A DNA stretch of 9,510 bases from CAZOWL01 sp964583605 (GTDB taxonomy: Bacteria > Pseudomonadota > Gammaproteobacteria > Chromatiales > Chromatiaceae): positions 1 through 9,510 of the forward strand of contig CAZOWL010000127.1 of NCBI GenBank assembly GCA_964583605.1. Reading direction: 5' to 3'. The notes below the pieces were generated by a model. That model had not been told where the DNA came from, did no database searches, and saw only the letters and a program-made list of their open reading frames with translations. Position numbers and translations under genes: made by a program. Within the stretch, counting starts at the first letter, position 1, and each line of letters starts with the position of its first letter. This document shows positions 1 to 5,808 of this stretch, one piece after another.

Positions 1-60
1 ACCGGTCCTCATCACTCGCGACGCGGCCATTTGAGCCCCTCTTGTCACATTGGTGCTCAT
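1..60 (-). CDS. Possible start of a group II intron-encoded protein (partial, runs off the window)
   Basis: On the minus strand an ATG at position 60 opens a frame that stays open to the window edge (20 codons, beginning MSTNVTRGAQ). It lies downstream of the intron-like RNA on the same strand, which is where domain IV-encoded reverse transcriptases/maturases start. No clear Shine-Dalgarno sequence precedes it, and 20 residues are too few to assign a family. The assignment rests on position only. Confidence 0.25.
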   Translation of the reverse strand, partial: MSTNVTRGAQMAASRVMRTG

Positions 61-450
61 ACTCGGGTACTGCCTTGCGCGATTCCCCAAGAGCCCTTGC
101 TCGTCGCTCGCCTGGTTCGCTGCCGCCGTTGTGACACTCGATGCCGTCTGAGACCCCGGGGGGACGGTTGGTGCTTGTCAGTAACGCACCGCCCGCGTGG
201 CCTGCGCCCGACCTGACGGGATCGGCTCTCACCCAAAATCGATGTTTCTCGGGGCTACGTGTCGGATTCAGGGCAACACCCTTCACCTCGTGTCACTCGC
301 TTATCTGGCCGTCCGGCTTCCGCCTTTCGGTCGTTACACTTCCGAGCGGCTGACTAGGCCTTACTCGGGAGAGCTTCCCGCTGACGCGGTTCTCTCACAG
401 CGGGCAACCATTGCCAGGTCACCCAGGTCTCCCATTGCACGCTCACCGCG
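1..450 (-). mobile_element. Probable 5' (domain I-III) part of a group II intron, truncated by the window edge
   Basis: No conserved protein is visible on either strand, but the minus strand reads as a densely structured RNA. Short perfect hairpins follow one another: GGCAA-TGG-TTGCC, CCGC-GTCA-GCGG, GGGA-AGCTC-TCCC, the GNRA-like CC-GAAA-GG inside TAACGACCGAAAGGCGGAAG (about 337-318), and GGG-TGTTG-CCC. This style, and the phrase with CGACCGAAAGGCGGAAG in particular, resembles domain I of bacterial group II introns as I remember them; I could not align it. The 5' boundary is not fixed. A GTGAGCGTGC stretch near 446 is the closest thing to the GUGYG consensus. The remaining domains and the reverse transcriptase would lie left of position 1. 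Alternatively it is a decayed intron or another structured RNA. Confidence 0.5.
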
Positions 451-473
451 GCATGGCAAGGTCGCGCAAGCGG

Positions 474-709
474 GAACCGTGTAACCTCGTAGCATTCCTC
501 GAGCTGCGCGTCGGTCATCCCCTTCGCCGCGGCCAGCTTGGCGATCGTTGCTCGGCGCCGCCCTCCAAGCGTCCCAGGGCCGACTGCTTCATGCGCACAC
601 GAGACGCCACCGCGTCCTGCGTCAGGCCCAGATACTCGGGGAACCTGCCGGTCGCCCAAGGGATACCCGCGGACACCATCCCTCCCGAGGTGTCGCGGCA
701 GATCGCCAT
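474..709 (-). pseudogene. Frameshifted XRE-family helix-turn-helix (antitoxin-like) gene remnant
   Basis: Starting from the minus-strand ATG at 709, the protein reads MAICRDTSGGMVSAGIPW, then EYLGLTQDAVASRVRMKQSA and LGRLEGG. This has the XRE/Cro-C1 HTH pattern (LGLTQxxVAxRxxxxQSALxRLE). The frame is lost near 560-565. Shifting by one base continues the same fold as RRRATIAKLAAAKGMTDAQL, the usual RxATLxKLAxALG..xxL end of the domain. The two halves lie in different frames, so the gene is broken by a small indel. HTH proteins of this shape, with the domain after a short N-terminal arm, are common as antitoxins of type II toxin-antitoxin pairs. No partner toxin is recognisable nearby. The open frame extends upstream to GTG at 802, but that part is not protein-like. 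Confidence 0.65.
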
Positions 710-830
710 CGACAGCGATGATCTGCGAGCTGCAACCGCAATCGCCGGTACGGCTGCTTGCCCGTAGCGAATCAGGCAGGATGTAGGCTCAGGCTCCACC
801 ACGGCATGGAGAAAACCTCATCGAAATCGA

Positions 831-1080
831 TCAGGTATGGCTCAGCTCGAGCCGCCTCTCGATCCGCTCGATGCGCCGTCTGAAATCGTCCAGCTCCGAG
901 CGCCCAGAATAGACTACTTAAGATGGCGGGGCGTCCATGGCCGGCACGGGCACCTTGAATTCTTCAAGGTGCCATTCCACGGCGACCTCAGTGTAGGATC
1001 CGATCAGGGTCCTCCATCATTGCCTCTATCCTATTGGGCCAATCGAGACCGGAAACGGCATGACCACCGAGAATGGCCCA
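831..1080 (-). pseudogene. Shredded minus-strand coding fragments with a C-terminal coiled coil
   Basis: Three protein-like stretches follow one another on the minus strand but are interrupted. One frame gives DWPNRIEAMMEDPDRILH and stops near 988. The next frame gives GSYTEVAVEWHLEEFKVPVP, ending in MDAPPS and a TAA at 920-918. After that stop the same frame resumes as RSELDDFRRRIERIERRLEL, a strongly charged coiled-coil-like end, with a TGA at 833-831. One frameshift and one stop codon would join them into a single small protein lying just upstream of, and on the same strand as, the XRE remnant. I do not recognise the family. It may be a decayed toxin or partner gene, or chance open frames. 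Confidence 0.3.
949..973. repeat. Perfect 11-bp inverted repeat (hairpin, 3-base loop)
   Basis: The arms GGCACCTTGAA (949-959) and TTCAAGGTGCC (963-973) are exact reverse complements separated by TTC. No T-run follows on either strand, so it is not a standard intrinsic terminator, although a hairpin this strong could still stop or protect a transcript. It lies inside the decayed minus-strand fragments. Confidence 0.85.
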
Positions 1081-1167
1081 TCCGCGGGGTTTCCGCGGCT
1101 CATCGCGAGCCCGAGCGAGCTCGCCGCGCGGGTAGACAGGGGCGGCTCCATCCAGCGGTTGGTTTAG
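1060..1167 (+). CDS. Small hypothetical ORF, 35 aa, possibly a truncated gene start
   Basis: An ATG at 1060 begins MTTENGPSAGFPRLIASPSE and runs to a TAG at 1165-1167. By hand count about 30 of 35 codons end in G or C, as in the real genes of this window. A weak GGAAA lies upstream. The same frame stays open after the TAG for more than 40 codons, so this could be the amber-interrupted beginning of a longer protein. I do not recognise the product. The opposite strand here also carries protein-like fragments, so only one of the two can be real. Confidence 0.25.
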   Translation: MTTENGPSAGFPRLIASPSELAARVDRGGSIQRLV

Positions 1168-1255
1168 AGAGATTCCCGCTTCAGTTACGATCTTCCCCTC
1201 GCGGCCACCATAGCCCAGATGAGTCTGAGAGAAACTGCCAACTGGCCAGGGCGGC

Positions 1256-4200
1256 TTAACCGGGTGTCCGTTTTCCCTTTACCACGCCATCGCTTGATAA
1301 TGCCCCCGGCGCCGGCATGGCCGCCCCCATTTGGAAGAACCTTCGCGGGCAGGGCTGTACGATCCTATCGATGATTGGGGGTACCGCCAGCGCCTCCGGC
1401 GCGACGGCGTCGGGATCGGGCTGCGAGGGTGTCCGGGCCAGGGCCGGTCGATTCTCAGCGGGAGCTCGGTACGCCAAAGGATCGAGGCCAATGGCTGGGA
1501 CCGGCGATGCTGTCGTGGCGATCCGCGTGCCGCTCTGTGTGCGGGCGAGATCCCACCGGCCAAAGCTCGGTCGGACGCGGCCAGCCGTGACGAGGCGCAC
1601 CGTCCAAAAGATCGGCGCCCACAGGAGGTTGGCGATCGGCGCGAGTCGATTGACGAAGTCACGGGTGCGAGCCGCCGCGTGATGGAAGATGACATAGGCG
1701 GCCAAGAGGCGCTCAAACGAGGCAAAGCGGGATTCCTGGAGATCCTTCGCGAGCCCAGACCAATCCCCGCGCAGCACCCAGGGCAGATCTTCCAGCGCGC
1801 GGGCCGAAACGCCAAGCAGTACGAAGCGGTCGACCTTGTCGGCCGAGGCCGGGTTGTGGCCAACCCCAACGACGATCGCTCCGGCGCCCATGTTGCGGAC
1901 GCCCCGGGCCTGGCTCGAGGTCATGCACGCGGCCGCTTCCGCGCGCTCCCGGCCGGCCCAGCGCCCGTCGGGAAGCCCCAGGAACAACACCAGGCCGCGA
2001 GTGATACGGTGGCCGTAGCCATGGAGCAGCTCTCCGGACCGGGCATCGGCCGCATGGATGCCGACGAATCCCGCGAACTCATAGGCCAACGAGAAGAGCT
2101 TGCTGACGTATTGCGCGAGCAGGTCCTTGACGTAGGACTCATCGCCGATGACCAAGGTGCGGCCAACGAACAGGCGGTCCCATAGCGGTCTCTCTTCGGC
2201 CCAACGCAGGAGCAGCGTGAAGGTGACGCCGGCAAATAGGAAATAGGCCGTTTGAACGACGACTGACAGGACCTTTCCGATACCATCCGCCGGGTTGAAC
2301 ATCGCCCAGCCCGTCGCGGCATGCAGCAGCTGCCCGAGTCCGATAACCGGATTCCAACCGAGCCACAGCATCACGAACAGGTGTAGCGCCGTGAAGATGA
2401 AGACGAGCGCTGGCTCGATGAGCAACCGGGACAGATAACGTCCTTCGCGCAGGAGCGTGTCACGCTCGGCGGTGCTGACGTCCCAGCCCTCTTCGGTCCG
2501 CCCGAACAGGGCCGCCGAGCGGGCCACCGACACGCGAGCCAGGGCGTCCAGCTTGGCGAGATCGTCGTGGCTCGTTGCGAGGCCGTAGGGAAGACCATCG
2601 TCTGCACAGAGGGTCTGGGCCGCGCGTATGAGGTGCAGCAAGAGCTGGGTTAAGGTCGCGTGGGTCGCGGCGGCACTCACAGTCGCCGGCTCGGCCGTGC
2701 GCCAGCCGGCGCCGGTCGTGAGGATGCGCGCCGCCCAAGGTGCCCCAGCCTTGACGCTCTGCCCAACGGCGGCGCCCATCAGGGTGTCGATCTCGCCGGT
2801 CATGACGAAGACCGGCCCGGCCTTATTCAGGCCGTGCAGTGTGTTGAGGAATTTCACCGCATCCAGGGTGTTGAAGGTCTGACCGGAATGGCTGATCGCG
2901 AGCGTGACGGTCGACGGCCCGACTGGATAGCGCTGCGGGTCCTCGGAGTAAGAGACCGCGTCGACTGCCGCAACATGGAGTAACGGAAAGACCCGACGGA
3001 GGTCTTTCGCGAAGCGCTCTGCCAACGCCCGGTTGTTCTCAATCCCAAGCAGAAGCAGGTCGTAGGCCGCGCTCAGGGCGGGACCGCCCGGGGCGCGCGG
3101 GCAGGTCGGTCCGGTGCAGGCACTGTGGAGCAGGGCACCAGAGAAGGCCTCAGCAGTCCGTCGATTGAGAGACGTGGGGTCATCCCACTCACGCTGGATA
3201 CGGTCGAGCACGACCGGAATATCCCGCATCTCAGCAAGCACCCGGTCTGGCGTATCGCGGCCTGGGGTGACCGCAACGGCCGGCTCCACGCAGGGATTCT
3301 GGCAGAGCGCGATCCAGCCCCCGAGGCCCCTGTCGTGGGCCGACGCGTGCAGCGCCTCCGGCGTGATGCGCTCGGTCCTGGGGGGCAGGCTCCGGTCCCA
3401 ATTCGTCACCGTCATCGTGTTATCCGCGGTATCCTCGCAGACCCGCAGGAGGACGACGTCCCCGTCACAGAGGTCGTAGCGATAGACCGGCGTGATCGGC
3501 TCGCCGTCGGCGCCGTGCCGCCAGGCGCTCTTCAGCGCCGCGGCCTCAGAGGCGTAGAGCAGGATCCCCGTACCCGGATCGCTGGCGACGAACAGGGGCT
3601 GCCGCTCCGAGGCCAAGGCGATCACGCCGGGCTCCAGACTGGACGTTGCCACCAGGCCAAACGTGCCCTCGGCCTGCCCCATGAAGAGTTGCGTGGCCCG
3701 GTACAAATCGTTTAGGAAGAAGGCCCGCATGGCCTGGGCGACGACCCGTTTCCGCTTCGGTTTGGCTGACTCGGGCCAGTCCCGCGTCGCGGCGAGCGAG
3801 GCCTGCTGCAGGGCATCGAGCAGGGCCTGGATCGCAGTCGGATTGCGTCGGTAGAGATCCTCGAGCGAGGTACAGCCCACGAGGGTTGGAGTGGGCTCGA
3901 TTGTCCCGCCAGCCCAGCGCGTGAACACCTGCTCGAAGACTCGGGTCAGCGCTCTCAGCATCGTCCTCGACAAGGCTTGTCCTGTCTGCATCGCGTAGGC
4001 GAGTCGCAGGGCCGCCTCCCACTGACCCTGCGCGAACAGTAGATCCATCATCCCGGCGATCTTCGGTGAGTCGCCTCGAGCAGGATTCTGGGTACCGAGA
4101 ACCGAGCCGAGCCAGACACCAAGGTCCGCGTTGGGCAACCACCGTGTAGGGGTCGTCCAAGCCTCGAAATCGCCGTTGTGGGTGATCAAGTTCTCGAGCG

Positions 4201-5365
4201 TGCGGCGGCGGCGCACGAGTGCCTGTCCATCCACCATCCACAGTGACACGGTGCGCGCAGGCAACCACCGGTGCCAATGGGTCTCGATCTCCGACGGTGC
4301 GCTCGATGTCCCGTAGCGGTAATGGGCGACAAGGTGAAATAGCCGACGTAGCGGCCGGGCACCGAATAGACGGCGCCACGCGGCGCGCCACCGGAAGGCA
4401 CGAAGCAGACTGCGCGTGAGGTCGCCACGCTTGTCGTTGACGACCTTGCGGCCGATGAACCGTCCTCCGGCATCCAGTACCGCGATGCCGCCGGCCTGCT
4501 GCCCGCGGATATCCGTCGCGTGCCCTAGCCGCGTGGCCAACGCGCTAAAGCGTGCCGGCAGAAAGCCCCGCTCGCGCGGATTGCGTTTCGCCAAGATTCC
4601 GAAGTTGCCGCAGAACACGACGCCGCCGACGCCCGAGACCAGCGTCCGATAGTCAGTCCACGCCGTCGCCAAGACCCACAGGTTCAGTCCTGCCAGCATC
4701 AAGAGGGCCAGATCCGCTAACGAATTCGGCCGCGACGCGAACTCCACCGATGGTGCCAACACGAGCAGGACGGCAAAGTTGGCGGCCGGTCCGGCCAGCG
4801 CGACCCATCGCCGCCGCACCGACGACAGCCCCGCCAACGTCATCGCCGGCGCCAGTGCGGCGTCACTGACGCCGGGAACGAAGAGGGGCCCAAAAGGCAG
4901 CAGGCTTGGTAGTCGAAACACCCTCAGATAGGCGCTGAGACGGGCCCTCGCCCCGTCCCCGCCAGCGAGGGCGTGACCGAGCCCGTGCACGGCGACGGTC
5001 AGGACGAGACAGACTCGGATCAGTGAAGGCAGTAGCAGTATGCCCCAGAGCCCAGAGACAAATCCGCCTACGCACGCCGCGACCGCGGCCGCCTCAGGAA
5101 GCACTCGATTCGTCCAGCGGCCGATGGGGCTCGCTGGCCCGGAGGCCGTCAAGACGGTGCCGCCCGTTCGGATCGGCCTGCCGGAGCAGATCAGGCTCGT
5201 CCGCCTGCCCGTCACCAATCGTCGAAAGAGCCCGTTGATGTCCAGAGTCGTCGCCGGACCGGGCCCCGCAGCTCGGCGGACAGGGCGCAGGGTGGAGAGA
5301 GCAACAAGGGAAGCACGGCACAGACTAGCCATCGCGTCAGGTTGCGCACGACACGGATGCGACAT
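1256..5365 (-). CDS. Membrane-embedded GlmS-like protein: degenerate M50 domain + class-II glutamine amidotransferase + two SIS domains
   Basis: About 1369 aa, against roughly 600 for GlmS. Numbering is from the ATG at 5365, chosen for its GGAGG nine bases upstream. Domains in order: (1) residues ~90-240, hydrophobic helices with site-2-protease (M50) landmarks: HGLGH (127-131) where the family has HExxH, AGPAAN (191-196), and an Asp (238) after the last helix. (2) Class-II glutamine amidotransferase from Cys252 (FCGNFGIL) to ~614: RGQQAGG 287-293, Arg350 in AHYRYGTS, Asn397-Gly398 in THNGD and Asp432 correspond to the GlmS nucleophile, glutamine-binding and oxyanion residues. About 100 extra residues lie between 432 and 563. 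(3) SIS domain ~768-917 with SHSGQT (825-830), matching GlmS SQSGET. (4) Membrane helices ~985-1004 and ~1031-1054. (5) Second SIS-like domain ~1067-1187 with IHAxxxxSGELLHG; His1115 matches GlmS His504, but the residue matching catalytic Glu488 is Gly1099. (6) A basic and proline-rich tail. Glutamine hydrolysis is plausible. The acceptor is unknown and sugar isomerisation is doubtful. The N terminus may be frameshifted. The gene is divergent from the mrf operon. Confidence 0.8.
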   Translation of the reverse strand: MSHPCRAQPDAMASLCRASLVALSTLRPVRRAAGPGPATTLDINGLFRRLVTGRRTSLICSGRPIRTGGTVLTASGPASPIGRWTNRVLPEAAAVAACVGGFVSGLWGILLLPSLIRVCLVLTVAVHGLGHALAGGDGARARLSAYLRVFRLPSLLPFGPLFVPGVSDAALAPAMTLAGLSSVRRRWVALAGPAANFAVLLVLAPSVEFASRPNSLADLALLMLAGLNLWVLATAWTDYRTLVSGVGGVVFCGNFGILAKRNPRERGFLPARFSALATRLGHATDIRGQQAGGIAVLDAGGRFIGRKVVNDKRGDLTRSLLRAFRWRAAWRRLFGARPLRRLFHLVAHYRYGTSSAPSEIETHWHRWLPARTVSLWMVDGQALVRRRRTLENLITHNGDFEAWTTPTRWLPNADLGVWLGSVLGTQNPARGDSPKIAGMMDLLFAQGQWEAALRLAYAMQTGQALSRTMLRALTRVFEQVFTRWAGGTIEPTPTLVGCTSLEDLYRRNPTAIQALLDALQQASLAATRDWPESAKPKRKRVVAQAMRAFFLNDLYRATQLFMGQAEGTFGLVATSSLEPGVIALASERQPLFVASDPGTGILLYASEAAALKSAWRHGADGEPITPVYRYDLCDGDVVLLRVCEDTADNTMTVTNWDRSLPPRTERITPEALHASAHDRGLGGWIALCQNPCVEPAVAVTPGRDTPDRVLAEMRDIPVVLDRIQREWDDPTSLNRRTAEAFSGALLHSACTGPTCPRAPGGPALSAAYDLLLLGIENNRALAERFAKDLRRVFPLLHVAAVDAVSYSEDPQRYPVGPSTVTLAISHSGQTFNTLDAVKFLNTLHGLNKAGPVFVMTGEIDTLMGAAVGQSVKAGAPWAARILTTGAGWRTAEPATVSAAATHATLTQLLLHLIRAAQTLCADDGLPYGLATSHDDLAKLDALARVSVARSAALFGRTEEGWDVSTAERDTLLREGRYLSRLLIEPALVFIFTALHLFVMLWLGWNPVIGLGQLLHAATGWAMFNPADGIGKVLSVVVQTAYFLFAGVTFTLLLRWAEERPLWDRLFVGRTLVIGDESYVKDLLAQYVSKLFSLAYEFAGFVGIHAADARSGELLHGYGHRITRGLVLFLGLPDGRWAGRERAEAAACMTSSQARGVRNMGAGAIVVGVGHNPASADKVDRFVLLGVSARALEDLPWVLRGDWSGLAKDLQESRFASFERLLAAYVIFHHAAARTRDFVNRLAPIANLLWAPIFWTVRLVTAGRVRPSFGRWDLARTQSGTRIATTASPVPAIGLDPLAYRAPAENRPALARTPSQPDPDAVAPEALAVPPIIDRIVQPCPRRFFQMGAAMPAPGALSSDGVVKGKRTPG
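5212..5349 (-). other. Out-of-frame signal-peptide-like reading frame over the start of the GlmS-like gene
   Basis: In a frame different from the large gene, a GTG at 5349 opens 45 codons. These begin MRNLTRWLVCAVLPLLL and continue SPPCALSA before ELRGPV: a basic start, a leucine-rich core and a small-x-small end, the pattern of a Sec signal peptide. The frame stops at 5214-5212. The GGAGG at 5375-5379 is 25 bases away, too far for the GTG. Removing one base after the ATG at 5365 would put this segment directly behind that start. Either the true N terminus of the large protein is a signal peptide hidden by an indel, or this is a chance hydrophobic frame. Confidence 0.4.
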
Positions 5366-5374
5366 CGGGAGAGT

Positions 5375-5379
5375 CCTCC
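5375..5379 (-). promoter_or_regulatory. Shine-Dalgarno GGAGG that decides the start of the GlmS-like gene
   Basis: GGAGG on the minus strand lies nine bases before the ATG at 5365. The frame is open further up to an ATG at 5539, but that one has no comparable site, and the 58 residues between look like translated non-coding DNA (rich in G, R and T, with no pattern). Confidence 0.7.
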
Positions 5380-5556
5380 AGTCGAACGAAGCCCCGGAGG
5401 GAATGTTCCCTCGCAGCTCCAATCGCCCAGTTCCATTCCGGCCCGCGAATCGGCCCGGTAAGAAGCCCGTTGTTCTTATGCTGTGCGCGCCGCCCACGCG
5501 GTTCGACCGGTAACCCAGCTTTGGCCGACCCCGCGCCATGACTGTCTCGGAGAGCG

Positions 5557-5586
5557 TTAACAGCCTGGCAGGAGGGAAGCTATACC
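5557..5586 (+). promoter_or_regulatory. Candidate sigma-70 promoter for the mrfA-mrfB operon
   Basis: TTAACA (5557-5562, five of six -35 matches), an 18-base spacer, then TATACC (5581-5586, four of six -10 matches). The spacer is one base longer than ideal. The leader to the mrfA ATG would be about 215 bases. It overlaps the opposite-strand candidate over the same TATA at 5581-5584. Confidence 0.35.
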
Positions 5587-5606
5587 AGACTATTAAGCTT
5601 GGTCAA
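5579..5606 (-). promoter_or_regulatory. Candidate sigma-70 promoter for the GlmS-like gene
   Basis: On the minus strand TTGACC (5606-5601, five of six matches to -35) is followed after 16 bases by TATAGC (5584-5579, four of six matches to -10). A TG one base before the -10 makes it an extended -10. Transcription would start near 5572, leaving a leader of about 205 bases to the ATG at 5365. The short distance to the ATG at 5539 (about 33 bases) is the one argument for the longer protein. Confidence 0.45.
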
Positions 5607-5645
5607 TGTGAATATTGGCCCTCCTCCTGAGGTTCCGTGAAGCAG

Positions 5646-5677
5646 AGCTTCCGCGCTTGGTTTGCGCAGCGGGAGCT
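5646..5677. other. Imperfect hairpin in the divergent intergenic region
   Basis: AGCTTCCGC (5646-5654) pairs with GCGGGAGCT (5669-5677), nine pairs with one G-U wobble when read as RNA. Inside it are two further G-C pairs and a 9-base loop. No T-run follows. It falls in the leader of the plus-strand operon, if the promoter call is right, and could be an RNA structure or part of an operator. Apart from this hairpin, the promoters and the mrfA start-site hairpin, I see nothing in 5380-5808. Confidence 0.4.
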
Positions 5678-5784
5678 TCGCGACCAGGAGCACCAGGTCA
5701 TCGCTGCTAGCAAGGCAATGCCGGGTGCGCACGGCACCGCTGCCCCGCCATGACCCGTGGTAATCTTCGGTGAGTCAGGGGCAT

Positions 5785-5798
5785 CTGGCAGGGGCCAG
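5785..5798 (+). promoter_or_regulatory. Small hairpin holding the SD-like AGGGG before mrfA
   Basis: CTGGC (5785-5789) and GCCAG (5794-5798) are exact complements enclosing AGGG. The AGGGG (5790-5794) is the best ribosome-binding sequence ahead of the ATG at 5809, but it sits 14 bases away, longer than usual, and would be partly closed in this stem. This may mean weak or regulated initiation. Confidence 0.35.
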
Positions 5799-5808
5799 CA
5801 CCGCAGCG

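Noticed and set aside
31..484. Three plus-strand frames of 61-95 codons over the left edge
   Set aside because: They are rich in R, P, S and C with no domain and lie opposite the structured intron-like RNA; best explained as chance frames.
1226..1255. Possible terminator after the GlmS-like gene (GGCCAGTTGGCAG followed by TTTCTC on the minus strand)
   Set aside because: The stem is only four base pairs with a two-base loop and the T-run is interrupted.
3546..4391. A 281-codon minus-strand frame inside the GlmS-like gene
   Set aside because: It overlaps the conserved amidotransferase domain in another frame and shows no domain of its own.
5542..5563. CTGT...ACAG resembling a LexA (SOS) box upstream of the repair operon
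   Set aside because: The half-sites are separated by 14 bases; the LexA site needs 8, so it is not a valid SOS box.
5750..5773. Seven-codon upstream ORF (MTRGNLR) whose stop overlaps the GTG at 5770
   Set aside because: It has no ribosome-binding site, and the GTG is not the preferred mrfA start, so a leader-peptide role has no support.
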